DNA of 64,000 nt from Nocardia yamanashiensis NBRC 100130. Lineage in GTDB: Bacteria; Actinomycetota; Actinomycetes; Mycobacteriales; Mycobacteriaceae. The DNA is taken from positions 216,971-280,970 of the forward strand of contig NZ_BDCD01000020.1 of the NCBI RefSeq assembly GCF_001613325.1, in the 5' to 3' direction. The position numbers and the translations under genes were made by a program. Positions 8,132-16,751 of the stretch are shown here, in pieces. Numbering within the stretch: the stretch's first letter is position 1; each line of letters begins with the position of its first letter. A model generated the notes under the pieces. The model was given only the letters and a program-made list of their open reading frames with translations. It was not told the origin of the DNA and did not search any database.

Positions 8132-8734
8132 ATGAGTTTCCGCGGCAGCGACCCGATTCTCGTGTTCGCGACTTCCGACAAGGGAGGCGCGGGCCGAACG
8201 GTAACCACCGCCAACATCGCCTACCGGCTGTGCCTGCACGGCCATGATGTGGCCTACGTGGACTCCGATTTCGGCTCGCCGACGGCTGGGACGGTATTCG
8301 AGATCGGTACGGCGGAACACGGAGTGAAAGCGGGGACCGGCCTGCATTCCTATCTGCTCGGCGAAATCGGTGCTGCCGCACGACTCGACGTCGGCCGGAC
8401 CACCGACCGTCGGCAGTTGCGCGACATGCCACCCGGAGCAGGGAAGCTGCTGCTCGTTCCGGGCGATGCGGGCGGCGCGGAGTTCCTCGTCGCCGACGAC
8501 ATGATCGTGGAACGCTGTATCGCGCTGTTGAACTCGCTGGCCGCCGAATTCAGCGTGGTGATGGTCGATCTCAGTGCCGGCCGTTCGGTCGCGCTGGAAC
8601 TCGCTCTACGCGCTACGGCTGGTTCCCGGCGCCGAGTACGGACACGATCGCGCGACTCCGCCCGAGAAACAGCGGAGGCATTCGCACATCTCGCACGACG
8701 ACTCACCGACTCCGTGACCTGGGATACCGAATGA
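8132..8734 (+). CDS. SCO2523-like variant P-loop protein, apparently shortened
   Basis: A 200-residue ParA/MinD-like protein. The start ATG has a strong GGGGAGGAGG ahead of it. ILVFATSDKGGAGRTVTT is a deviant Walker A (KGGAGRT), and DSDFGSPTAG is the switch region. LHSYLLG and MVDLSAGRS (Walker B-like) follow. This pattern resembles the SCO2523 family of actinobacteria. From about residue 160 the sequence becomes Arg-rich and unlike the family, while the +1 frame at 8637 reads YGHDRATPPEK. A deletion or frameshift near 8600-8640 is likely. The usual SCO2521/2522/2524 neighbours are absent, so it may be a decaying orphan. Confidence 0.6.
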   Translation: MSFRGSDPILVFATSDKGGAGRTVTTANIAYRLCLHGHDVAYVDSDFGSPTAGTVFEIGTAEHGVKAGTGLHSYLLGEIGAAARLDVGRTTDRRQLRDMPPGAGKLLLVPGDAGGAEFLVADDMIVERCIALLNSLAAEFSVVMVDLSAGRSVALELALRATAGSRRRVRTRSRDSARETAEAFAHLARRLTDSVTWDTE

Positions 8735-8772
8735 CGCGCGCGCCGACCGATCGCGACTTACTACTGGAACAG

Positions 8773-8808
8773 CGAAGCGCCCCACCCGGATTCGGGTGGG
8801 GCGCTTCG
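8773..8808. terminator. Bidirectional terminator
   Basis: A perfect 16-bp stem (8773-8788 with 8793-8808) with a 4-base GATT loop lies between the convergent P-loop gene and ctaF. Confidence 0.85.
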
Positions 8809-8834
8809 TTCAGTTTGCTCGGCCGAGCGTCAGC

Positions 8835-9251
8835 TCAGTGCTTTTCCGGGCCGAGGTGGTACTCGAAGACCAGGCCGCCGGCGGCGATGAGCACGCAGAC
8901 GACGCCGGTGCCGATGAGCCAGAATTCGAAGAAGGCGAAGCCGAGGGCGGTGATGGAGCCCGCGGCGGCCAGCAGGATGGGCCAGAACGAGCCGGGCGAG
9001 AAGAAGCCCAGGTCGCCGGCGCCGTCCACGATTTCGGCTTCTTCGTAGTCCTCGGGACGCAGGTCCAGGCGGCGGGCCACGAAGCGGAAGTAGGTGGCCA
9101 CGATCAGGGCCAGGCCCGCGGACAGGACGATGGCGGTGGTGCCCGCCCATTCGACGCCGGTCCGGGACTGGCCGGTGAAGTAGCCGTACACGACGGCCAC
9201 GATCACGAAGAAGACCGTGATCAGTTCGAAGATGCGAGCTTCGACCTTCAT
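8835..9251 (-). CDS. ctaF: Cytochrome c oxidase subunit IV (CtaF)
   Basis: Small membrane subunit (138 residues) of the actinobacterial aa3-type cytochrome c oxidase, part of the bcc-aa3 supercomplex. Two hydrophobic helices lie near the N-terminus (IFELITVFFVIVAVVYGYF, and IVLSAGLALIVATYF) and two near the C-terminus. A conserved acidic connector (RPEDYEEAEIVDGAGDLGFFSPGS) separates them. It lies 13 bp downstream of ctaC on the same strand, as in mycobacteria (Rv2199c-Rv2200c), so the two are cotranscribed. Confidence 0.95.
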   Translation of the reverse strand: MKVEARIFELITVFFVIVAVVYGYFTGQSRTGVEWAGTTAIVLSAGLALIVATYFRFVARRLDLRPEDYEEAEIVDGAGDLGFFSPGSFWPILLAAAGSITALGFAFFEFWLIGTGVVCVLIAAGGLVFEYHLGPEKH

Positions 9252-9264
9252 ATCAGTTCAGTCC

Positions 9265-10362
9265 TCACTTGGCTTCCGCGCGCTCATTACCGCGGGCAGT
9301 CCGGTCGGTATTGAACGGCTTGGTGGTGATGGCGACCGGGGACTCGCCGATGCTCTCCAGGGACTCGGCATTGGTCTTGCCGGCCTTGCGGGCGTCCAGG
9401 TACTGCTTGAACTTCTCCGGCGAGACCGCGCGGACCTCGAAGTTCATCATCGAGTGGAAGGTGCCGCACATCTCGGCGCAACGGCCGACGAACGCGCCTT
9501 CCTTCTCGATCTTGGTGATCTGGAAGACGTTGTCCGAGTTGTTTTCCTTCGGGTTCGGCATCACGTCGCGCTTGAACAGGAACTCCGGCACCCAGAAGGA
9601 GTGGATGACGTCCGCGGCGGCCAGCTGGAACTCGATGTTCTTGCCGGTCGGCAGCACCAGGATCGGGATCTCGTTGGAGGTGCCGACGGTCTCGATCTTG
9701 TCGTAGTGCAGGTAGGAGATGTCGTTCGCGGGCTTGCCGTTGTTCGGGCCGGGCTGCGGGTGACCGTCCTCGGTGCGCTCCTTGTAGCGCTCGTCGATCT
9801 CGGTGTTCATCTCCTGGCGATCGTGATCGACGCCGTCGTAGATCGCGCTGCCGTCCTTGAGGTCGACCTTCTGGTAGCCGAACTTCCAGTTCCACTGGAA
9901 GGCGGTCACATCCACGGTGACGTCCGGGTCGGCGACCTTCTCGTGCACGTAGTTCTGCACCACCACGGTGAAGTAGAACAGCACCGCGATGATCACGAAC
10001 GGGATGGCCGTGTAGCTGAGCTCAAGCGGCACGTTGTAACCGGTCTGACGCGGGAACTCCGGCGAATTCGCCTTCTTGCGGTGGAACGCGATGGTCCAGA
10101 AGGTCAGACCCCACACCAGCACGCCCATCGCCAGCGCGGCGATGACGGACCAGGTCCACAGTTCACGCATCCGGGTGGCCTGCGGCGTGACGCCCGAGGG
10201 CCAACCGAACCGAAGCCACGGGTTGTCGATCGAGCAACCGGAGACGAGCATCGCGGTCATCCCCAAGGACACCGCCAGCCCGGCCCGCCGAAGGATACGG
10301 CCTCGCCGACCCTGGGCGGGTCGTGCCCCTATCGCCTCGCTCGCCTTGTGCGCCACGCTCAA
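9265..10362 (-). CDS. ctaC: Cytochrome c oxidase subunit II (CtaC)
   Basis: Electron entry subunit of the aa3 oxidase. A lipoprotein-type signal ends in LVSGCS, followed by two transmembrane helices (WTWSVIAALAMGVLVW, and AIPFVIIAVLFYF). The periplasmic cupredoxin domain carries the CuA ligands: VIHSFW (His) and CAEMCGTFHSMM (two Cys, Glu, His, Met). Closely similar in plan to mycobacterial CtaC, including the VWGLTFW and HRKK segments. The start is uncertain: the frame opens with TTG at 10362 and GTG at 10356. It is divergent from asnB. Confidence 0.95.
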   Translation of the reverse strand: MSVAHKASEAIGARPAQGRRGRILRRAGLAVSLGMTAMLVSGCSIDNPWLRFGWPSGVTPQATRMRELWTWSVIAALAMGVLVWGLTFWTIAFHRKKANSPEFPRQTGYNVPLELSYTAIPFVIIAVLFYFTVVVQNYVHEKVADPDVTVDVTAFQWNWKFGYQKVDLKDGSAIYDGVDHDRQEMNTEIDERYKERTEDGHPQPGPNNGKPANDISYLHYDKIETVGTSNEIPILVLPTGKNIEFQLAAADVIHSFWVPEFLFKRDVMPNPKENNSDNVFQITKIEKEGAFVGRCAEMCGTFHSMMNFEVRAVSPEKFKQYLDARKAGKTNAESLESIGESPVAITTKPFNTDRTARGNERAEAK

Positions 10363-10706
10363 CGCCTTCCTGGTCGTCTATCCGACTCGGCATCGCCCGG
10401 ACTCCCTACCGCCGGGCGACGCAACTACAGCACGTTCTGGGAATTCTGAGAAGGCCGTACGCGAACGCACAACCGACCCTGAGAGTTTCCCAAGTACTAC
10501 GCAGCGTAGACCAAACCCCCGGCCACGTTGTGCCGGGGTCGCTTTCGACACTCCGGCAATCGCATACACAGAGGACAGAGCCTCTCGCGGCGAGATCCAC
10601 CCGCGTGCGGCATACTCGGACAGTACGTTTCGCGTCCCCCACGCCCCGCTCACGCCCGTGACGCGGCGCGACCATCCCCGACTCCGGAAACGAGGTTCTC
10701 GGCGCA
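10363..10706. promoter_or_regulatory. Divergent promoter region ctaC/asnB
   Basis: This 344-bp region has no credible gene. It must hold the promoters of ctaC and asnB. A short GC-rich hairpin (CCCCGGC at 10517-10523 with GCCGGGG at 10532-10538) is the only structure I see. No clear -10/-35 pair could be fixed by eye. Confidence 0.5.
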
Positions 10707-12734
10707 GTGTGTGGCCTGCTCGGATTTCTGACAGCACAGACGGCTTCAACTCCGGATGGACGGACGGTGGAAACCACCGCGGCGCAGGTGTACGAGGCGC
10801 TGCACTGCCAGCGCCATCGTGGCCCGGATGAGAAGGGCACCTGGAACGACGAGCGGATGATCTTCGGATTCAATCGCCTGTCGATCATCGATATCGAGCA
10901 CTCGCATCAGCCGCTGCGCTGGGGCCCACCGGAGAATCCCGAGCGGTACGCGCTCACCTTCAACGGCGAGATCTACAACTACCTGGAACTGCGCGAGGAG
11001 TTGCAGGCCGAGCACGGGGCCGAGTTCGGCGATCAGCCCATGTTCCGGACCGAGGGCGACTCGGAGACCATCGTCGCCGCGTTCCACTACTGGGGCGCCA
11101 AGGCCGCGAGCCGGCTGCGCGGCATGTTCGCCTTCGCGGTGTGGGACACCGAGCTGAACAAGCTCTTCATCGCCCGCGACCCGTTCGGCATCAAGCCGCT
11201 GTTCCTGGCCACCGGCCCCGGCGGCACCGCCTTCTCCTCGGAGAAGAAGTCGATCCTGGAGCTGCTGGACGACCTGCAGCTCACCCACGACCTGGACCCG
11301 CGCGCCCTCGAGCACTACACGGTGCTGCAGTACGTGCCCGAGCCGGAAACCCTGCACAAGGACATCCGCCGCCTCGAATCCGGCTGCTACGCCTGGGTCG
11401 AGCCCGGCGAGGCGCCCCGCGTCACCCGCTACTTCAACCCGCAGTTCCGCATCGTCCCGTTCGGCAAGCCCGACGACGTGACCGTGCACGCGCCGACCAC
11501 CCGCCCGCGTCCGGCCGCACAGCGCCCGAACACCCCGGCCAATCGGTACAAGGAGATCGCCGAGGCGCTCGAGGACTCGGTCGCCAAGCACATGCGCGCC
11601 GATGTCACCGTCGGCTCCTTCCTGTCCGGCGGCATCGACTCCACGGCGATCGCGGCCCTGGCCATGCGGCACAACCCGAACCTGATCACCTTCACCACCG
11701 GTTTCGAGCGCGAGGGCTACTCGGAGGTGGACGTGGCGGCCGAGTCCGCGGCGGCCATCGGCGCCCGGCACGTGGTGCGCGTGGTGGGCCCGGAGGAGTT
11801 CGCGGCCTCGATCCCCGAGATCATCTGGTACCTGGACGATCCGGTCGCCGACCCGGCGCTGGTGCCGCTGTACTTCGTGGCCAAGGAAGCCCGCAAGCAC
11901 GTCAAGGTGGTGCTGTCGGGCGAGGGCGCGGACGAGCTGTTCGGCGGCTACACCATCTACCGGGAACCGCTGTCGCTCAAGCCTTTCGAATACCTGCCCA
12001 AGCGGGTGCGCAAGCTGGCGGGCAAGCTGTCCGAGCGCATTCCGGAGGGCACCCGCGGCAAGAGCCTGCTCAATCGCGGTTCGATGACCCTGGAAGAGCG
12101 CTACTACGGCAATGCGCGCAGCTTCAACGACGCCCAATTGCGTTCGGTGCTGCGGGAATTCCGCCCGGAGTGGACGCATCAGGACGTGACCGGTCCCATC
12201 TACGGCATGCAGGGCTATCACTGGGATCCGGTGACCCGCATGCAGCATCTGGACCTGTTCACCTGGCTGCGCGGCGACATCCTGGTCAAGGCCGACAAGG
12301 TGACCATGGCCAATTCCCTGGAACTGCGGGTGCCGTTCCTGGATGCCGAGGTCTTCAAGGTGGCCGAGAAGCTGCCCTACGACCAGAAGATCACCAAGGA
12401 GACCACCAAGTACGCGCTGCGGCAGGCGCTGGAGGGCATCGTGCCCGGGCACGTCCTGCACCGCGCCAAGCTGGGTTTCCCGGTGCCGCTGCGGCACTGG
12501 CTGCGCGGACCGGAGCTCTTCGACTGGGCGCGTACCCAGATCACCGAGTCCGGCACCGATCACCTCCTCGACAAGCCCGCGATCCTGGCCATGCTGGAGG
12601 CGCACCGCACCGGCCCGATCGACCACAGCCGCCGGTTGTGGACGCTGATCTGCTTCATGGTGTGGCACGGCATCTTCGTCGAGCACCGCATCAAGCCCGA
12701 AATCCAGGAACCGGTCTACCCGGTCAGTCTCTAG
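10707..12734 (+). CDS. asnB: Asparagine synthase (glutamine-hydrolysing)
   Basis: Converts aspartate to asparagine with ATP and glutamine; 675 residues. The GTG start gives M-CGLLGF, so Cys2 is the N-terminal glutaminase nucleophile. The class II amidotransferase domain carries RHRGPDE, RLSIID and FNGEIYNY. The synthetase domain carries the PP-loop SGGIDSTAIAA and later GEGADELFGGY. An insert with TRPRPAAQRPNTPA lies between the domains. Its position next to ctaC matches mycobacterial asnB (Rv2201). In that group the homologue also affects amidation of diaminopimelate in peptidoglycan (known for Rhodococcus LtsA-type proteins), which is a possible role here. Confidence 0.95.
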   Translation: MCGLLGFLTAQTASTPDGRTVETTAAQVYEALHCQRHRGPDEKGTWNDERMIFGFNRLSIIDIEHSHQPLRWGPPENPERYALTFNGEIYNYLELREELQAEHGAEFGDQPMFRTEGDSETIVAAFHYWGAKAASRLRGMFAFAVWDTELNKLFIARDPFGIKPLFLATGPGGTAFSSEKKSILELLDDLQLTHDLDPRALEHYTVLQYVPEPETLHKDIRRLESGCYAWVEPGEAPRVTRYFNPQFRIVPFGKPDDVTVHAPTTRPRPAAQRPNTPANRYKEIAEALEDSVAKHMRADVTVGSFLSGGIDSTAIAALAMRHNPNLITFTTGFEREGYSEVDVAAESAAAIGARHVVRVVGPEEFAASIPEIIWYLDDPVADPALVPLYFVAKEARKHVKVVLSGEGADELFGGYTIYREPLSLKPFEYLPKRVRKLAGKLSERIPEGTRGKSLLNRGSMTLEERYYGNARSFNDAQLRSVLREFRPEWTHQDVTGPIYGMQGYHWDPVTRMQHLDLFTWLRGDILVKADKVTMANSLELRVPFLDAEVFKVAEKLPYDQKITKETTKYALRQALEGIVPGHVLHRAKLGFPVPLRHWLRGPELFDWARTQITESGTDHLLDKPAILAMLEAHRTGPIDHSRRLWTLICFMVWHGIFVEHRIKPEIQEPVYPVSL

Positions 12735-12742
12735 TTACAGAG

Positions 12743-12785
12743 AACGGCGGCAACCCCCAGGTCAGGGGGCGGTCGCCGTTTCCTC
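12743..12785 (+). terminator. asnB terminator
   Basis: AACGGCG (12743-12749) pairs with CGCCGTT (12774-12780), and CCCCC (12754-12758) with GGGGG (12765-12769) inside it. TTCCTC follows. Confidence 0.7.
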
Positions 12786-12791
12786 AGGCAT

Positions 12792-12817
12792 AACACATGC
12801 ATAGATACGCATGTGTT
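12792..12817. promoter_or_regulatory. Inverted repeat ahead of the metal ATPase (probable metal-sensor operator)
   Basis: AACACATGC (12792-12800) and GCATGTGTT (12809-12817) are perfect arms around an 8-base AT-rich spacer, 17 bp before the ATPase start. Size and composition fit operators of ArsR/SmtB-type metal sensors (NmtR/CmtR/KmtR in mycobacteria). No sensor gene is encoded next to it, so the regulator would act from elsewhere. Confidence 0.5.
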
Positions 12818-12834
12818 GATGTATTCTCGGAGGT

Positions 12835-14859
12835 ATGGAGACCAAGGCGAAAGAGCGCACGCGGGACGATCACGCACACGGCGGCCCGCTCTCGGGCGCG
12901 CGCATGGAGATGGGGTTCGCCATCACCTCCGGCGTCACCTATGCGGCGGGCATGATCGCGCGGTACGTGGTGCACGCCCCGGGGGCGGTGTCGACGGCGC
13001 TGTTCGTGGCGACCTGTTTCTTCGGCGGCTTCTTCACCGTGCGCGCGGCCTACGAGTCGATCCGGCGCGCGCGGTTCGAGGTGGACTTCCTGATGCTGGT
13101 CGCGGCGGCCGGCGCGGCGGCGGTCGGCAAATGGGCCGAGGGCTCGGTGCTGCTGTTCCTGTTCAGCCTCGGGCACGCGCTCGAGGAGTACGCCATGAGC
13201 CGGGCGCAGCGGTCCATCGAGGCCCTCGGCGAGCTGGCCCCGCGCACCGCGCTGGTGCGGCGCGGCAGCGGTCCGGTCGCGGAGGTGCCGGTCGACGAGC
13301 TCGAGGTCGGCGATGTGGTTGTGGTGCTGCCGAATTCGCGGCCCGCCGCGGACGGCATCGTGATCGCGGGCAGCAGCGCGCTGGACGAATCCTCGGTCAC
13401 CGGTGAGAGCATCCCGGTCGAGAAGCGGGCCGCCGCTGATCCGGCCGCACTGACCGGGGCACGGGTGGTGCCCGAGGAACACCGGGTGTTCGCGGGCACG
13501 CTGAACGGCTCCGGCGCGCTGGAGGTTATGGTGACCAGCCGGGCCGAGGACTCGACCCTGGCGCGGGTCATCGCCATGGTGCGCGATGCCGATGCCACCA
13601 AGTCCCCCACCCAGCGCTTCATCGACCGCTTCCAAGTCTTCTATGTCCCAGCGGTTCTCGCCGGCGTGCTGGCCGTCGTCGGCTTCGGCGTGCTGCTGCT
13701 GAACGAGCCCTTCGGCGACAGCTTCTATCGCGGCATGGTGGTGCTGGTGGCGGCCAGCCCCTGCGCGCTGGCCATCGCCACGCCCAGCGCCGTGCTGGCG
13801 GGTATCGCGCGCGCCGCGCAGGCCGGGGTGCTGGCCAAGGGCGGCGGGCCGCTCGAATCACTGGGCCGGGTCAAGGCCATCGCCTTCGACAAGACCGGCA
13901 CTCTCACCTGGGGCCGCCCTCGCGTCACCGATATCGTGCCGGTCCTCGAGGACGTGCGCGACGAGCTGATCGAGACGGTGTTCGCGGTCGAGTCCTACAG
14001 CGACCACCCGCTGGCCGCCGCCATCACCCGCGATCTGGCCCAGCAGGTGCCCGCCGGCACCGAAACCGAAGCGACCGAGGTGAATTCGGTGACCGGACGC
14101 GGCGTGACCGCCCTGGTCTCCGGTCAGCCCACCGAGATCGGCAATGTCACCATGTTCACCGAACTCGATCCGGACGGCCTGCCCGCGCCGATCGTCGCGG
14201 CGGTGGACGACCTGCACGCCCGCGGCCGCACCACCATGATCGTGCGCCGCGCCGGGATCTATCTCGGGGTCATCGGCGTCATGGATGCCCCGCGCGCCGA
14301 GGCCGCACCCGTCATCGCCCGGCTGCGTGAACTCGGCATCACCGACATGGTGGTGATCTCCGGCGATCATCAGCGGGTGGCCGACGCGGTCGCCGACGGC
14401 CTCGGCCTGGACGCCGCGCACGGCAACCTGCTGCCCGAGGACAAGGTCACCATGATCGGCTGCCTGACTGCCCGCGGCGGCACCGCCATGGTCGGCGACG
14501 GCGTCAACGATGCCCCCGCCATGGTCAACTCCTCGGTCGGAATCGCCATGGGCACAGGCGGTTCCGCCGTCGCCCTGGAAACCGCCGACGTGGCCCTGAT
14601 GAGCGACGACATCGGCCGCCTCCCCTTCGCGGTAGCCCTGAGCCGCCGGACCGCGCGCATCATCCGCCAGAACCTCGCCTTCGCCCTGGTGATCGTGTCC
14701 ATCCTGGTCCCCGCCACCCTGCTGGGCCTGCCCATCGGCCCGGCGGTCTTCGTCCACGAGGGCTCGACACTGATCGTGGTGGCGAACGCCCTGCGCCTCT
14801 TGCGCTTCCGGCGCGGAGCGGAGCACGCGGGCATCGAGCACGAGGCCCGGCCCGCCTAG
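12835..14859 (+). CDS. P1B-4-type heavy-metal transporting ATPase (CtpD-like)
   Basis: Cation exporter of 674 residues. There is no cysteine-type N-terminal metal domain; only a short His-containing tail (DDHAHGG). The actuator motif SVTGESIP, the phosphorylation site DKTGT (Asp 352) and the hinge GDGVNDAPA are present. The ion-path motif is SPC (308-310) rather than CPC, and the last membrane segment carries HEGST (641-645). SPC plus HEG[GS]T is the signature of the P1B-4 group, which exports Co, Fe(II), Ni or Zn. GGAGG lies only 1 bp before the ATG at 12835, so the true start could be slightly downstream. The palindrome at 12792 suggests metal-responsive control. Confidence 0.9.
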   Translation: METKAKERTRDDHAHGGPLSGARMEMGFAITSGVTYAAGMIARYVVHAPGAVSTALFVATCFFGGFFTVRAAYESIRRARFEVDFLMLVAAAGAAAVGKWAEGSVLLFLFSLGHALEEYAMSRAQRSIEALGELAPRTALVRRGSGPVAEVPVDELEVGDVVVVLPNSRPAADGIVIAGSSALDESSVTGESIPVEKRAAADPAALTGARVVPEEHRVFAGTLNGSGALEVMVTSRAEDSTLARVIAMVRDADATKSPTQRFIDRFQVFYVPAVLAGVLAVVGFGVLLLNEPFGDSFYRGMVVLVAASPCALAIATPSAVLAGIARAAQAGVLAKGGGPLESLGRVKAIAFDKTGTLTWGRPRVTDIVPVLEDVRDELIETVFAVESYSDHPLAAAITRDLAQQVPAGTETEATEVNSVTGRGVTALVSGQPTEIGNVTMFTELDPDGLPAPIVAAVDDLHARGRTTMIVRRAGIYLGVIGVMDAPRAEAAPVIARLRELGITDMVVISGDHQRVADAVADGLGLDAAHGNLLPEDKVTMIGCLTARGGTAMVGDGVNDAPAMVNSSVGIAMGTGGSAVALETADVALMSDDIGRLPFAVALSRRTARIIRQNLAFALVIVSILVPATLLGLPIGPAVFVHEGSTLIVVANALRLLRFRRGAEHAGIEHEARPA

Positions 14860-14870
14860 TGCGAGAGAGC

Positions 14871-14910
14871 GAACGGCCCGCACTCCCCCTCATGAGAGTG
14901 CGGGCCGTTC
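14871..14910 (+). terminator. Terminator after the metal ATPase
   Basis: GAACGGCCCGCACT (14871-14884) is perfectly complementary to AGTGCGGGCCGTTC (14897-14910), with a 12-base loop. Confidence 0.8.
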
Positions 14911-14914
14911 CGAA

Positions 14915-15075
14915 TCACGCCTGATAGGTCGGCTGCCCCGCGAGGTAGGTGGTGTGTATACCGATGTCGTACCACGTATCCGGGTCCGCGCGACGCGGAT
15001 CGTTATCCAAGACAACTAGATCCGCGAACTTTTCGGGCGTAATCGATCCGGACCGGGTAACCGCCTCCGCGCTTC
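14915..15075 (-). pseudogene. C-terminal remnant of an amidohydrolase
   Basis: Reading towards the stop at 14915, the frame gives GSITPEKFADLVVLDNDP then a DIGIHTTYLAGQPTYQA ending. This is the standard end of metal-dependent amidohydrolases of the TIM-barrel type. The frame stays open upstream only as low-quality antisense of the MFS gene; no barrel or HxH metal motif is present. I take it as the leftover 3' end of a deleted gene. The 200 bp between it and the MFS start hold no gene. Confidence 0.65.
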
Positions 15076-15283
15076 CGCCCGGACCTTCCGGCCATAACTC
15101 ACAATCCGGGAATCGACCGCGCCGACCGGCGGTATGGCTCAGAATATGCGACACCCGCTGAATAGCTGATGATTCGCTAATCTCTAGCGAGTCACAATGC
15201 GGCGATCTCGTGAGGCGGTGTTGCGTGCAGGTCTTGACCGTTCTGTCCGGATCCACCCCGAACGTCACCGGGTTCGGCCACCG

Positions 15284-16747
15284 ATGACCGAAACGTCCGT
15301 TCCCTCCGACACTCCCATCGCCCAGGCGTGGCCGGCGGCCGTGGCGGCCCGGGCCGATCGTCGCGGCCGGGCGCTGTGGGCCGCCGCCCTGCTGTCGTGC
15401 CCGCAGGGCATCGACCTCGCGATCCATTCCCTGGCAATGCCTCTGGCGGGCGCCGACCTGGGCATGAGCGATGGCGCGCTGGCGCTCGCGGCCAGTGTCG
15501 GCACCCTGCTGATGGCGGCGTGCATGCTCGGCACGGGCATGCTCGGCGATCACACCGGCCGCCGCCGGGTCCTGCTCTACGGCACCCTGGGCACGGCGCT
15601 GGGCTGCCTGCTCACCGCCGCCGCCCCGAACACCGCCGTCTTCCTGCTCGGCCGGGCGCTGACCGGGGCGGGCACGGCGGCCGGCTTCGGTATGAGCCTG
15701 GCATTGCTGCCGACCCTGTTCTTCCCGCGCGAACTGCCCAGGGCCTTCGGATTGTGGCTGGGCGTGCAGTCGGTGATCCTGCTGGCAGCGGATCTGGGCG
15801 GCGGTCTGCTGATCACCGAATTCGGCTGGCGCGCAGGCTATCTGCTGACCGCGGCCGCGGCGCTGGCGGTCGCCGCGGCGGGCTGGTTCGTCATCCCGGA
15901 TTCCCGCGCCGCGCGGGCCCGCCGCTTCGACCTGATCGGCGTACTGCTGGCGGCGGCCGCCCTGGTGACCCTGATCGGCGGCATCGGGCAGGCGTCCGCC
16001 CGCGGCTGGGGCAGTCCGCTGGTGCTCGGCGGGGTGATCGTCGCCGTGGTGTTGCTGGCCGGCTTCTACTGGTGGGAGCAGCACACGCCCGAGCCGGGTT
16101 TCCCGGTCGCGCTGTTCCGCTCCCCCGCGTTCAGCGCCGCCTGCCTCACCGGCGTCGTGTTCAATTTCGGCCACGCCGCCGTCATCCTGCAGACCGCGGC
16201 CCTGCTGGAGAACTATCTCGGCAAATCCGCGTTCACGGTCGTACTGGTCACCATCCCAGCGTGTTTCGGCATGATCGCCGGTGCGGTGCTGGCCGGCCGC
16301 GCTCAGCAGCAGGGCACCGCCCCGCGCACGCTGTTCGTCGCCGGTCTGCTCTGCTGCGCCCTCGGCACCCTCCTGCTGTGCCTGGTCACTCCGCACACCG
16401 GCCTGGACTACTACGCGCTCGCGGGCGGTTTCATCGGTTTCGGCGTCATGTGCGCGCAGAATCCGCAGTCCGCGGTGATCATGTCCGCCGCCCCGCCCGG
16501 CATGGTGGGGTCGGTCGGCGCGGTGAAAACCGTGGTGGGACAACTGGGTTTCGGGCTGGGGCTGGGTGCGATGACACCGATCATCGGCGCGTTCCCGGGA
16601 AGCGCCCCGCGCGGCACCTCCACCGCCTACTTCCACGGCTTCACCGTCGCAATGGCCGTCACCACCGTGCTCATGCTGCTCGCGGCAGCCGGCGTGGCCG
16701 TGCTGATGCGGGCCCCCGCCACCGCATCCGCCGACAACACCGACTGA
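15284..16747 (+). CDS. MFS transporter, DHA2/EmrB-QacA type
   Basis: Proton-coupled drug/metabolite exporter of about 487 residues with around 14 hydrophobic segments. Conserved loop 2-3 motif A is seen as GMLGDHTGRRRVLL, and the motif C region as GRALTGAGTAAGFGMSLALLP. Start ATG at 15284; an open stretch upstream to 15197 lacks transporter features. Substrate unknown. No dedicated regulator is adjacent. Confidence 0.87.
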   Translation: MTETSVPSDTPIAQAWPAAVAARADRRGRALWAAALLSCPQGIDLAIHSLAMPLAGADLGMSDGALALAASVGTLLMAACMLGTGMLGDHTGRRRVLLYGTLGTALGCLLTAAAPNTAVFLLGRALTGAGTAAGFGMSLALLPTLFFPRELPRAFGLWLGVQSVILLAADLGGGLLITEFGWRAGYLLTAAAALAVAAAGWFVIPDSRAARARRFDLIGVLLAAAALVTLIGGIGQASARGWGSPLVLGGVIVAVVLLAGFYWWEQHTPEPGFPVALFRSPAFSAACLTGVVFNFGHAAVILQTAALLENYLGKSAFTVVLVTIPACFGMIAGAVLAGRAQQQGTAPRTLFVAGLLCCALGTLLLCLVTPHTGLDYYALAGGFIGFGVMCAQNPQSAVIMSAAPPGMVGSVGAVKTVVGQLGFGLGLGAMTPIIGAFPGSAPRGTSTAYFHGFTVAMAVTTVLMLLAAAGVAVLMRAPATASADNTD

Positions 16748-16751
16748 ACCA

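Noticed and set aside
10746..12686. A 646-codon minus-strand open frame
   Set aside because: It is the exact antisense of asnB; the sense protein has all catalytic motifs while the antisense has none.
14915..16636. A 573-codon minus-strand open frame
   Set aside because: Apart from its last ~50 residues (amidohydrolase remnant) it is the antisense of the MFS transporter gene and is low-complexity Arg/Gly/Gln sequence.
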